Assembly: GCA_964371655.1 (NCBI GenBank) | Contig: CAYJOD010000011.1 | Location: 1 to 64,000, forward strand | Direction of reading: 5' to 3' | Length of the DNA: 64,000 nucleotides | Source of the DNA: CAZGSN01 sp964371655 | Lineage (GTDB): Bacteria; Desulfobacterota; Binatia; HRBIN30 | Part shown: positions 17,948-26,127 of the stretch, piece by piece | Numbering within the stretch: the first letter of the stretch is position 1 | Layout: each line of letters starts with the position of its first letter | Translations under genes and position numbers: made by a program | The notes under the pieces: generated by a model | Told to the model about the DNA's origin: nothing | The model's database searches: none | Seen by the model: the letters and a program-made list of their open reading frames with translations, nothing else

Positions 17948-18229
17948 CAGCGATGGGAGGAAAGATAAACGAAGACATCTCCATAGTAAGTGATTGAGGC
18001 GATTCGTGTCAAAACACAGGAGACGAGCGCGCAACGCGTCGAGCACCGCTTTAGTAAGGATCCGGCTGAAGACGCACTCGGCGATGATCCTACACGAAGT
18101 ACAGCATCTGCGCGCGGTACGTCGATGACATCGACCAAGTCGGCAGAGTGTCAGCTCACCGTCGTACGGCTGTTGGGACATGACCGTCCATCATGCTATG
18201 GGCCGAGGCGGCAAGAGAAGGGGGCCACA

Positions 18230-20233
18230 ATGAGGAAGAGAACATTGAGATGCAGTAGCTTGCAAATGGCGCTGCTCCTGTCAGGTCTCACTCTGCCCGC
18301 ACGTGCCCTGGCATGTGTATTGTCTGCCTGTGCGATTGTGTGTGTATTCTCCAGCCCGGCAAACGCCCAGGTTACGATGGGTGTCGGCGCTGTCGGTGGT
18401 TTGCCAGGAGAGACCATTAACATACCCATCAGTATAAGCGGTCCACAGGCAGTGAGTGTCGCCGCCATGGCTTTCGACATCGGGCTGGCTGCTGCACCGT
18501 TTGAACCAGTGTTGATGAATGGCAGCCAGAACGTCGACTGCACAGTCGCCGCCGATCTTGTTTCCCTGGTCCAGGCGGTGGTAAACTATTTTCCAGCAAG
18601 CCATGCACTGAGGCTTGTCGTGGCCCGGATACCATCAGGCACTTTCGGTCGCGATGGGGAGATCCTGAGCTGTAAATTCAAAATCGCCGAGTCTGCGGCC
18701 TCTGGGTACTTTCCGCTGAGGTGCAATAACCCGGAGGCTTCTGGCACGGCAGCAAACGCTCTCCCAACAGCCTGTCAGGATGGTGCGCTGATAGTCTCCG
18801 CCCTAACACCAACCATCACCCCCACCTCGACGGTCACCTCAACACCAACACTAACACCGACCATGACACTAACACCGACCACCGCAGCCACAGCGACGCA
18901 CACTCTAACTCGTTCTGCCACAAACACGCCGACGCACACTCCAACTCGTACCTACACAGCAACCATCACCCCCACCCCGACAATCAGTCCGACGCGAACG
19001 TTCACCCCTACGTTCACTCCAACCCGCACCCGCACCCCCGACAGCGCGCTAGCTCCGTACTGCCTGTACGTTGCTGCAAGTGACTTTGATAGGAGAGGCG
19101 GGGGCATAGAGGTGATCGGCGCCGATACCACGTCCTCGATTACATTGACCGGATGCCCGCTCGGGCAGTGCCGCCCGGCGGATATCGTGCTGTCTCCCGA
19201 TCACCGGTTTGCTTACGTAACGACCATCAGCTCCGAAGGTGCCCGTCGCAATACCGTTGCGATCATCGATACCCGCGACAATCGCGTCGATCAGTTCATC
19301 GAGATCGCAGGCGATCCCGCGGGGATTGCTGTCAGTCCGAACGGACGATTCGTGTATGTCTCCGAGACTGCGACTGACACACTCATCGTAATCGACACAT
19401 CTACACGCCAGGTCGTCGACACAGTCCGCCTCGGTGGGGGGCCGGCCGGGATCGCGGCCACGGAGTCGACCATTTACGTTGCCCAATACTCCCTCGACCA
19501 AGTCGCCGTAGTGGAATCCAGTACGCGCCGCTTGGTCGACGCGATTCCCGTCGGAAAGTCCCCAGACCCACTTGCCTTAACTCACGATCAGAAGCGCTTG
19601 CTCGTAGGGAACAGGGGTTTCGGCGGTATCAGTGTGACCGTCATTGACACGACCAGTAACCTCGTCACCTCGACCATAACCGATGTCTCAATTCCTGACG
19701 GACTCGCTATTAGCTCCGATAGTCAATTTGCGTATGTAGTTGGTGGCACTTCTCTCACCGCCGTCAACTTACGGAGTGGACGTTCGTTCCTCGAACTGAG
19801 CCTCGATATCGAGCCCAACGACGTGGCTCTGACCCCAGACGATCGCTTCGCCTTTGTGGCCAACACTTGTGGAGACACGTCGTGTAGCAGCGGAAGTGTG
19901 TCAGTTATCGACACAGTCGAGAATATCGTACGAGGAAGGATCCTCACGTCTGGAGCAGCCTCTGGTGTGGTGGTTGCCCCGTTCGCGTGTGGAGCGGCAC
20001 CCCCGACACCTACACACACCCCGACGAGGACTGTAGGGGCTGGATCCTGCATCGGCGACTGCGAGCATGCCGGCAACGTCACGGTGGGCGACCTCCACAC
20101 GATAGTGAACATCGCTCTCGGCAACGCACAGCCTTCAGTCTGCCCAGACGGGATTCCAAGCGGTGCCGAAGTTGACGTTGCGCTCATCGTCCGAGCCGTG
20201 AACAACGCCCGCGGTGGGTGTGGCGGCAACTGA
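18230..20233 (+). CDS. cohesin-like / beta-propeller / dockerin-like exported protein
   Basis: A 667-residue secreted protein. After a signal segment (to about residue 47, SSPANAQ) comes a cohesin-like domain (VGGLPGETINIPISI through LPTACQDGAL). A Thr/Pro-rich linker of roughly 75 residues follows, then a YVTN-type beta-propeller with recurring AYVTT, SPNGRFVYVSET and TPDDRFAFVANT blades. A second PTPTHTPTRT linker leads to a dockerin-like tail (CIGDCEHAGNVTVGDLH with NIALGN, then NNARGGC). Having both halves of a cohesin-dockerin pair in one chain is unusual. AGAAGGGGG precedes the ATG at 18230; the frame is open upstream to 17990 without support. Confidence 0.8.
   Translation: MRKRTLRCSSLQMALLLSGLTLPARALACVLSACAIVCVFSSPANAQVTMGVGAVGGLPGETINIPISISGPQAVSVAAMAFDIGLAAAPFEPVLMNGSQNVDCTVAADLVSLVQAVVNYFPASHALRLVVARIPSGTFGRDGEILSCKFKIAESAASGYFPLRCNNPEASGTAANALPTACQDGALIVSALTPTITPTSTVTSTPTLTPTMTLTPTTAATATHTLTRSATNTPTHTPTRTYTATITPTPTISPTRTFTPTFTPTRTRTPDSALAPYCLYVAASDFDRRGGGIEVIGADTTSSITLTGCPLGQCRPADIVLSPDHRFAYVTTISSEGARRNTVAIIDTRDNRVDQFIEIAGDPAGIAVSPNGRFVYVSETATDTLIVIDTSTRQVVDTVRLGGGPAGIAATESTIYVAQYSLDQVAVVESSTRRLVDAIPVGKSPDPLALTHDQKRLLVGNRGFGGISVTVIDTTSNLVTSTITDVSIPDGLAISSDSQFAYVVGGTSLTAVNLRSGRSFLELSLDIEPNDVALTPDDRFAFVANTCGDTSCSSGSVSVIDTVENIVRGRILTSGAASGVVVAPFACGAAPPTPTHTPTRTVGAGSCIGDCEHAGNVTVGDLHTIVNIALGNAQPSVCPDGIPSGAEVDVALIVRAVNNARGGCGGN
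18790..19045 (+). repeat. low-complexity Thr/Pro-coding linker
   Basis: An iterated ACNCCNACN pattern codes for the T/P-rich linker between the cohesin-like and propeller domains. It is in frame throughout and is not a CRISPR or microsatellite array. Confidence 0.75.
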
Positions 20234-20379
20234 TGGCTTGAGGAGCCGTCTGCGCATGCACGCTTGCCGAAGGGACACGATGCGGGCGATGCACGTCAAA
20301 AGACACGACGCACGCGACGTGGCGTTTGCCGTCGCTTCCCGGCTGCGATAGCACTAGATTCACTCCACGGGAGGTTGTC

Positions 20380-20640
20380 ATGCAAACGGCCAGAGTGGTC
20401 CGCGGCAAGGTGAAGGATGAGCGCACAATCGAGCTGGACGAGCCGGTCGGTGAGATCGAGCCGGAAGTCGAGGTGATCGTCCGGCCCGTCAGCCCGTCGA
20501 AACAGGCGCCGCTATGTGAGACCCTTTCACCGGACGAGTGGAAGAAGATGTTTCACGCGTGGCTCGATTCGCACGACCCGAACACCCTGGTTCTCCCGGA
20601 TGAGGCTTTGCGCCGCGAATCCATCTATGAGGACCGCTAG
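20380..20640 (+). CDS. VapB-like antitoxin, probably orphaned
   Basis: An 86-residue small protein with a beta-rich N-terminus (RVVRGKVKDERTIELDEP) and acidic C-terminal tail (LVLPDEALRRESIYEDR), as in type II antitoxins that neutralise PIN toxins. GGGAGG lies six bases before the ATG at 20380; an upstream ATG at 20326 has no such support. The next frame, 18 bases on, is a collapsed PIN toxin, which makes the antitoxin assignment likely although its family is not certain. Confidence 0.6.
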   Translation: MQTARVVRGKVKDERTIELDEPVGEIEPEVEVIVRPVSPSKQAPLCETLSPDEWKKMFHAWLDSHDPNTLVLPDEALRRESIYEDR

Positions 20641-20658
20641 GTGGCTAGGTGAGTCTAG

Positions 20659-20757
20659 GTGAGCCACCTCGTCGATACGTTCAACATCAATGACTTTCGC
20701 CGCTATCCCGGCATCACCCCGGTCAGTCCGCATGCCTTGAGCGCGCCAACCACCTGA
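20659..20757 (+). pseudogene. VapC/PIN toxin with large internal deletion
   Basis: Reading from GTG at 20659, 32 codons give MSHLVDT directly joined to FNINDFRRYPGITPVSP. The first piece is the extreme N-terminus of a PIN-domain toxin, containing the first catalytic Asp. The second is the usual C-terminal NxxDF(R)xxPGI motif of VapC proteins. Around 100 residues between them, including the other acidic residues, are missing, so the toxin is inactive. Confidence 0.65.
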
Positions 20758-21171
20758 GCGGGTAAACCCCCACGAAGGTTGAGCAGCAGCGCGGTACTTG
20801 CAGACGGCAGTCCTACGACCGAGCACGCCGGTATTGACTCGACGCCAATTCGGCACGCTTTCGTGCACCGGGAGGAGCGGCCATCCCCAATCCAAGCTCG
20901 CGACGAATTTCACGCGCGATCTTGTTCGCCTCGGACTTGAGGCCGCTCGCGGCTGCTCGCGGCGTTGACAACCGCTCCGGACCCATACTATCCCGTCAAC
21001 CGGAAACCAACCAACGGTGCAAGCAACGCAAATCAGCTCCAGGACTGCCGGGGTCGAAAATCCCGATGCTTGCCGATACGTCAGCGTCGCAGCTAGTACG
21101 GACGATCCACACCGTCGGCTGGGAGAACGCGGGGGACGGCCCGCCAGGGGGTTGATCGCGATGGCGGCCAG
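20758..21171. other. spacer without recognised features
   Basis: About 410 bases between the decayed toxin-antitoxin pair and the cytochrome-like lipoprotein. Open frames here have no recognisable family, and I see no repeat. Confidence 0.5.
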
Positions 21172-21696
21172 ATGAATCGTTTCCGACCCGGCATCCTTCC
21201 CGCGCTGGTCGCAGTCGTCGCGCTCGCCCTCTCGGGCTGCGCTGAGGACGGCAGCCTCATGTGCGGCGACGGCATCGTGAGCCCGGGCGAGACCTGCGAT
21301 GATGGCAATCGTGTCGCCGGAGACGGCTGCAGCCAGGTCTGCACCATCGAGAGCGAGACCGGAATTCAGTCAACGATCGCCTCGATTCAACAGCATGTCT
21401 TCACGCCCCGCTGTTTCGAATGTCATCATCAGGGTGGCCAAGCGCCCCACTTCGACTCGGCAGAGATCTCCTATTCCAGCCTCGTCGATATCCCCTCCGT
21501 CTGGTGCGACGGCGAAAACGGCACCGCGGCCCCGTTGGTCAAGCCCTTCGACCCGGACGCCTCCTGCCTCGTCATGATGGTCGAAGGTCTGCCAGGCGCC
21601 GGTGGTCTGGTCATGCCCCCTTCCCCGATGTTCCCGCTGGACCAGGAGCAAGAAGACGCGATCCGGGAGTGGATCGCGCAGGGAGCGCTGCCATGA
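21172..21696 (+). CDS. heme-motif lipoprotein with DUF4215 repeat
   Basis: A 174-residue lipoprotein: lipobox ALSGC, a DUF4215 Cys-rich repeat (CGDGIVSPGETCDDGN, then GDGCSQVC), then a CFECHH heme-binding motif and a C-terminal cytochrome-c-like tail ending EDAIREWIAQGALP. A MPPSPMFPLD segment may supply the distal Met. It probably sits at the outer membrane. Its TGA overlaps the ATG of the next gene (ATGA), so the two are translationally coupled and likely work together in electron transfer. Confidence 0.75.
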   Translation: MNRFRPGILPALVAVVALALSGCAEDGSLMCGDGIVSPGETCDDGNRVAGDGCSQVCTIESETGIQSTIASIQQHVFTPRCFECHHQGGQAPHFDSAEISYSSLVDIPSVWCDGENGTAAPLVKPFDPDASCLVMMVEGLPGAGGLVMPPSPMFPLDQEQEDAIREWIAQGALP

Positions 21697-22826
21697 TCCG
21701 TGCGCTGCGATCGAGTGGTGCCGGGCAAGTCTTGCTGACGGCGTTCACGGCGGCCATGCTCGCCGCATTCGGGCTGGGTGTGCCGACCGAAGCCCGGGCG
21801 GAGCCGGCGTTCGCCGTCCGCACCGGGTACAGCTGCGGGCAGTGTCACGTCAACCACAGCGGAGGAGGGATGCGCACCGCGTTCGGGAGCATCTACACGC
21901 AAATGACGCTCCCCAGCCAACTGCTGCCGTGGCAAGAGGTGGCAGCCCTCATCCCCACCGACCCGCAAGCGCGCTTCGCTTTCGGTGCCGATCTTTACGC
22001 CGGCTTCTACCGGGCCGATTTCAAGGACGCACCGGACACGGCGACGTTCGACGTCCCGGCAGCGAACGTGTACGGTCAGATCCGCTTCATCCGGGATCGG
22101 CTTAGTCTCTACGTCGATCAACGCGTGGGCACGGGGGGCTCGACATCGCGGGAGTTGTTCGGGCTCTTATCGCTTCCCGAGTGGCACAGCTACGTTAAGG
22201 TCGGTAGGATCCTCGTACCCTACGGATGGGCTCTCCCCGACGACGCGGCGTTCATTCGGGAGCCCCTCGGATTCTCCTTTTCGTCCTCGGATATCGGTGC
22301 CGAGGTCGGCTTCGAGCCGCCGAACTGGTCGGCACAGCTAGCGGTGGTGAACGGGAGCTCGGGCGGACGCGACACCGACCGCGGAAAGAAAGTTACGTTC
22401 CTGGGAACGCGCCGGTTCGGCTGGTCAAGACTCGGGCTCTCCGCCGCGGCCGACTTTGCCCCCGCGACAACGACCACGTGGGCGGGGCTCCTCGGAGGTA
22501 TGAACTTCGGGCGCTTGGGGCTTCTCGCGGAAGCGGACATACGGAACAGACAGCCGGACAAGGGGCAATCCACGGAAACGTGGGTAGGCTTCTTCGAGGC
22601 GGATCTGCTGATCGTGCGCGGGTTGTCTCTCAAATACGCCCACGACTGGATCGATCCGAGCCGCGACGTGCGTTCCGATCAGAAGCAACGCGACTCGCTC
22701 GGGATCGAGTACTTTCCAATTCCGTTCGTGCAGCTCAGAGCGTTCGTGCGCCGCTCGGACGGCCCGCCCCAGGTTCCCGGGGCGAGGAACTGGCAGACCG
22801 ACCTTGAGATCCACCTATTCCTGTGA
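21693..22826 (+). CDS. outer-membrane beta-barrel with N-terminal CxxCH
   Basis: A 377-residue exported protein. A signal peptide ends near TEARA, followed by FAVRTGYSCGQCHVNHSGGG, a CxxCH motif at the very start of the mature chain, then alternating amphipathic strands (for example RLSLYVDQRVG, ELFGLLSLPEWHSYVKVGR, LGIEYFPIPFVQLRAFVRR) ending in Leu (LEIHLFL), consistent with an outer-membrane barrel. A porin with a covalently attached heme at its mouth would suit a porin-cytochrome conduit. It is translationally coupled to the heme lipoprotein and converges on the cupredoxin operon. Confidence 0.75.
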   Translation: MIRALRSSGAGQVLLTAFTAAMLAAFGLGVPTEARAEPAFAVRTGYSCGQCHVNHSGGGMRTAFGSIYTQMTLPSQLLPWQEVAALIPTDPQARFAFGADLYAGFYRADFKDAPDTATFDVPAANVYGQIRFIRDRLSLYVDQRVGTGGSTSRELFGLLSLPEWHSYVKVGRILVPYGWALPDDAAFIREPLGFSFSSSDIGAEVGFEPPNWSAQLAVVNGSSGGRDTDRGKKVTFLGTRRFGWSRLGLSAAADFAPATTTTWAGLLGGMNFGRLGLLAEADIRNRQPDKGQSTETWVGFFEADLLIVRGLSLKYAHDWIDPSRDVRSDQKQRDSLGIEYFPIPFVQLRAFVRRSDGPPQVPGARNWQTDLEIHLFL

Positions 22827-22835
22827 GCGCCGCAC

Positions 22836-23564
22836 CTACTTGAGCTTCAGCTCGACATCCTCGGTGCGCACCGCACCCGACTCAAGCTTCACTGTACGCT
22901 CGACTCGTTCCATCGACTCGTGCCAGATGACTACCTTGTAGGAGCCGGGTGGAATGTCGGTGATCTCGAACGCGCCGTCTTCTCCGGTCACCGCGAAGTA
23001 GGGGTTATCTCTCACGATGATCCACGCGCTCATCCACTTGTGGACATCGCACGTCACCTTCATCTCGTCGGGAGCCGAAAAGACACGCTTGATCGGTCGC
23101 GCCGCCCCCTTGGCGAGCTGCGACACGCTCATCGACTCGTTTTCTCGCGGCCACGAATGGATGTTGTGAATGATCGGGTCGCTGTTCAGGAACTTTATCG
23201 TCTGCCCGACGCCGACGATCGTTACGTGCGGAAGGAAAACGCATCCTTCTTGATCCATGACGCTCTCCGACGTGGGCCAGGGTTTCTCGCCCTTAACCCC
23301 GTCGAGCCAGACGACGCCATTGCGCAGCCGTCCGGTCGGAGAGACGAGAAGGGTCTCGGGGAGGATCGAGCTCTTCGCGCAGCATTCCTTGTCGTGATCC
23401 ACTTCAAGCGGCCGCATCTCCGGTACCGGACCTTTGTAAGTGAGGACACCCCGAAGCGTGGAACCGCTCGGGTCGCCAGCCCAGGCAGGCGACCCGACCG
23501 CAGCCATCCCGAGTAGCATCGCCGCGATTGATGCGAGCGCTGGATTAGACCTGCCGAGCTTCAT
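22836..23564 (-). CDS. plastocyanin-like / carboxypeptidase-regulatory-domain exported protein
   Basis: A 242-residue exported protein (signal ends near GSPAWAGD). The central part (VTIVGVGQTIKFLNSDPIIHNIHSW, later KVTCDVHKWMSAW) has the His...Cys-x2-His...Met layout of a type I copper site. The C-terminal part (FEITDIPPGSYKVVIWHE) is a carboxypeptidase-regulatory-like beta sandwich. Related proteins are annotated as methylamine-utilisation or plastocyanin-like. It is the last gene of the minus-strand electron-transfer operon, 28 bases after a CuA protein. Confidence 0.75.
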   Translation of the reverse strand: MKLGRSNPALASIAAMLLGMAAVGSPAWAGDPSGSTLRGVLTYKGPVPEMRPLEVDHDKECCAKSSILPETLLVSPTGRLRNGVVWLDGVKGEKPWPTSESVMDQEGCVFLPHVTIVGVGQTIKFLNSDPIIHNIHSWPRENESMSVSQLAKGAARPIKRVFSAPDEMKVTCDVHKWMSAWIIVRDNPYFAVTGEDGAFEITDIPPGSYKVVIWHESMERVERTVKLESGAVRTEDVELKLK

Positions 23565-23591
23565 CTCCCACCTCCGCAGCGTAAAGATCGC

Positions 23592-24131
23592 TCAGGAGCC
23601 CTGCGGCAGGCACTTGCCCAGCGGGCATTTGACCCGGGGAGGGAGCTGCAGGCGCATGTCCGGCGGCGGCGGCTCGCCGCCGGGACCGTCGACCTCGAGG
23701 ATCGCGAACATCTCTTCATGACAACCTCCACACCTGTAGGTGCACTGGATGAGGAACTCCCCCGACTCTTTCGGCTCGAACCACACCTCGGTGACGGTTC
23801 CGGGCTCGATGTAGATGGGCCCAATCTGCAGCTCCGGGATGGAAAAGCCGTGGATCACGTCGGCGCTCCTGAGCCGGAATAGGACCTTCTCGCCGACGCG
23901 GACGACGGGCCGCGCCGGCTCGGGCCGGTGGCGCCAGTAATTGTGGCCCAAGACATCCTCGAACGTGAAGACGCCACCCTCGGCAACGGCCGTCAAGTGG
24001 ATGACGCGCAGGTGTTCCTCGCCGGGGATCAGATTTGCCGTCGATTCCTCGCGCAGCAACCAGGTCGGGATCCCAACCAGGGTCACCAGCACGAGAAGAA
24101 TGCCGATCACCTCGGCCCGCCACGAGAGCAT
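23592..24131 (-). CDS. membrane-anchored CuA-type cupredoxin, distal copy
   Basis: A 179-residue protein with one N-terminal membrane helix (VIGILLVLVTLVGIPTWLL) and a periplasmic cupredoxin domain resembling cytochrome oxidase subunit II. DVIHGFSIPEL carries the first His and CTYRCGGCHEEM gives the Cys-x3-Cys-x3-His-x2-Met set of a binuclear CuA centre. No oxidase subunit I is nearby. The start at 24131 lies four bases beyond the previous stop. It should shuttle electrons to or from the polyferredoxin encoded just before it. Confidence 0.8.
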   Translation of the reverse strand: MLSWRAEVIGILLVLVTLVGIPTWLLREESTANLIPGEEHLRVIHLTAVAEGGVFTFEDVLGHNYWRHRPEPARPVVRVGEKVLFRLRSADVIHGFSIPELQIGPIYIEPGTVTEVWFEPKESGEFLIQCTYRCGGCHEEMFAILEVDGPGGEPPPPDMRLQLPPRVKCPLGKCLPQGS

Positions 24132-24135
24132 CGTC

Positions 24136-25551
24136 CTACCCAACGAACAACCAGATGAAGTAGAAGACAACGGTCGCGCTCAGGCTCGCGGCGGGGAGAG
24201 AGGCTCGTACCGCGATCACTCCGTCGCCAAAACGGTCGCGGCTGGCACGGTATGCCGTGCGCAGTGCGTAATACAGCCCAGCGATGAGAACCGGGAGTTG
24301 GAGATACGGTCCGTACTCTGGGTAGAATGGGGTCCAGGGAAAGTGCGCCGTTCCCAGAAGGTCCCAGCCGCGGCCGAGAGGGTCCGAAATCGTAGTCAAG
24401 ACGTACGAGCCGTTCACGAGGATCAGCGGGATACTGAACGCGATCCAGGCGGCAAGCCCGAGCGGGACAAGAACGCTGGAGTAACCCAGGAAGACCTTCT
24501 TCATCGACGCCCGCTTCTTGCGCCCAAGGCGGCGCCCGAGAATGGAGGCGGCGTAGAAGAGGGCGGGAATGACGACCAGGGCGAGCGTCCACAGGGTCCC
24601 GGCGTAGATCGCGAACCCTCCCCACTTCCCGCTTTCCGTCGGGTTCGCCCAGTCCTTGACCGTACCCCACGGACCAAGCAGGGTCGTGGAGTAGGCCATG
24701 GCCAGGGCGATCATGATGAATGCCTTCCAGGCTTCGTCGTATCCCTTGAGCTCCGTCTCGGAGCAGAACGGTCGCAATCTGATGGTCATGTTGTCGTGCG
24801 CGCAGCCCTTGATGCACTCCATGCACAGCCCGCAGTAGTTGTTGCGGTCGAGCTTGGCCGGATTCACGTGCCACGGGCAGCCCCAACCTGTCTCGCCTCC
24901 GGCGAGGCAGGACTTCTCGGAGCACTGACTGCACGTGTCGTCGTCGCGCGACCGCACCTCGACCATCGAGCACATGGAATAGAGGCTCAGGAATCCGCTG
25001 ATGGGACAGACGTAGCTACAGAACGCGCGGCGCCGGTAGATGACGTGCAGGACCGTCGCCACGAGGATGAGCCCGCCGAGAACGGTGGCGCTTACAATCG
25101 GCCGGGTGAGCAGCGGAACGCTGAAGGTGCACAGGAGGAGAAAGCCAAAGTTCTGCAGCCAGATATTGGAGAGCTCTCGGGGCCAGCGCCGATTGAGACC
25201 CCACATCCGGTTTCTCCCGACGCCCGGCTTCCCGACCCGCACCCCGATCAGCGCCCGGCGCTGGTACCACTCCCCAAAGAACGGGATCGGACACAGCGTG
25301 CACCAAACCCGCGACGCCAACGGGACCATCACCGCGATCAGGAGGAACCACCAGAGGATCCAGACGAAGATAATGATGATGTTGTGGCTCCCGACCGGAG
25401 AGCCGAAGACTCCCGCAATCAGGAACAGGTAGAAGAAGGCCAGGTTGGGCAGGACGACGGCAAACTGGAACCAGCGGCGCGTGAGCAGCCACTTGAGTGC
25501 TGGGACTTTCCTGAGCAGGTCGATCCGTTGCGAGGAAAGCTCTCGGTTCAT
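24136..25551 (-). CDS. NapH/NosR-like membrane polyferredoxin
   Basis: A 471-residue inner-membrane iron-sulfur protein. Several transmembrane helices carry WCTLCPIPFFGEW and FCSYVCPISGF motifs, followed by a Cys-rich soluble portion (CSQCSEKSCLAG, GCPWHV, YCGLCMECIKGCAHD) that should hold two [4Fe-4S] clusters, then further helices. The layout resembles NapH, NosR C-terminal and related quinol or ferredoxin-linked proteins. ATG at 25551 overlaps the upstream TGA (ATGA). Its position between two CuA proteins suggests electron transfer from the quinone or ferredoxin pool to periplasmic copper proteins. Confidence 0.8.
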   Translation of the reverse strand: MNRELSSQRIDLLRKVPALKWLLTRRWFQFAVVLPNLAFFYLFLIAGVFGSPVGSHNIIIIFVWILWWFLLIAVMVPLASRVWCTLCPIPFFGEWYQRRALIGVRVGKPGVGRNRMWGLNRRWPRELSNIWLQNFGFLLLCTFSVPLLTRPIVSATVLGGLILVATVLHVIYRRRAFCSYVCPISGFLSLYSMCSMVEVRSRDDDTCSQCSEKSCLAGGETGWGCPWHVNPAKLDRNNYCGLCMECIKGCAHDNMTIRLRPFCSETELKGYDEAWKAFIMIALAMAYSTTLLGPWGTVKDWANPTESGKWGGFAIYAGTLWTLALVVIPALFYAASILGRRLGRKKRASMKKVFLGYSSVLVPLGLAAWIAFSIPLILVNGSYVLTTISDPLGRGWDLLGTAHFPWTPFYPEYGPYLQLPVLIAGLYYALRTAYRASRDRFGDGVIAVRASLPAASLSATVVFYFIWLFVG

Positions 25552-26081
25552 GCCGGACGCCGAACCTTTCCCGCCGCGATGTAGGCACCCGTCATGAGGA
25601 GACCGACACACGCGCCAAGCCCGCCTCCCAAGAGACGGTTCGGTGCCACCAGCAGCTCGCCCTGCATGAACGGGTGCATGCTGCCGCAAACGCGGGAGCA
25701 GCGATAGTGGAACTTCCCCGTCTTGTCGGCGACGAAAACGATTTCCTCCACTTTCTTTGGAGGTTCGTCGGGGCGGCTCGGGCGCCTAAGCTCGATGTAC
25801 GGGCTATCCGGGATGATCGAGGCATTGATGTCGTAGGCCTCGAGGAAGAACCCGTGGGTCACGTCCCGAGAGGTGATCCGCAAACGCACCGTGTCCCCCT
25901 GGTTGACCTTCAGCACCGGAGGGTCGAACGCGTATTGACGGGCGGTCATCTTGATCCGGCGCTCCTGCGGCGGGGAAGAGGACGGAAGGAGAGCGCCGAC
26001 AACGACGCCCGCGCCCACAAAGACAACAAGAAGGGTACCGCGATTAACGGCGCCGCGGATTCTCCGTCGCGAGATCACATC
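25548..26081 (-). CDS. membrane-anchored CuA-type cupredoxin, proximal copy
   Basis: About 177 residues with an N-terminal membrane helix (TLLVVFVGAGVVVGALL), a cupredoxin domain (KVNQGDTVRLRITSRDVTHG, first His) and CSRVCGSMHPFM, which matches the CuA Cys-x3-Cys-x3-His-x2-Met set, followed by a second hydrophobic C-terminal helix. The start is uncertain; GTG at 26081 is chosen, and the frame is open to 26258 inside the upstream gene. It differs from the distal CuA protein and is not a recent duplicate. Confidence 0.75.
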   Translation of the reverse strand, partial: DVISRRRIRGAVNRGTLLVVFVGAGVVVGALLPSSSPPQERRIKMTARQYAFDPPVLKVNQGDTVRLRITSRDVTHGFFLEAYDINASIIPDSPYIELRRPSRPDEPPKKVEEIVFVADKTGKFHYRCSRVCGSMHPFMQGELLVAPNRLLGGGLGACVGLLMTGAYIAAGKVRRPA

Positions 26082-26127
26082 CGGGCACGCCCTTGATCCT
26101 CCCGCCGGGTGTGGTCGCGGCGGGGAA

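Noticed and set aside
18790..19045. Periodic repeat considered as a CRISPR or microsatellite
   Set aside because: It is an in-frame Thr/Pro codon iteration within a long gene, with no spacer structure.
20527..20913. 128-codon minus-strand frame over the toxin-antitoxin remnant
   Set aside because: It overlaps the supported antitoxin and has no recognisable domain.
23941..25584. 547-codon plus-strand frame opposite the cupredoxin and polyferredoxin genes
   Set aside because: Composition rich in Arg, Glu, Pro and Gln and antisense to well-supported genes.
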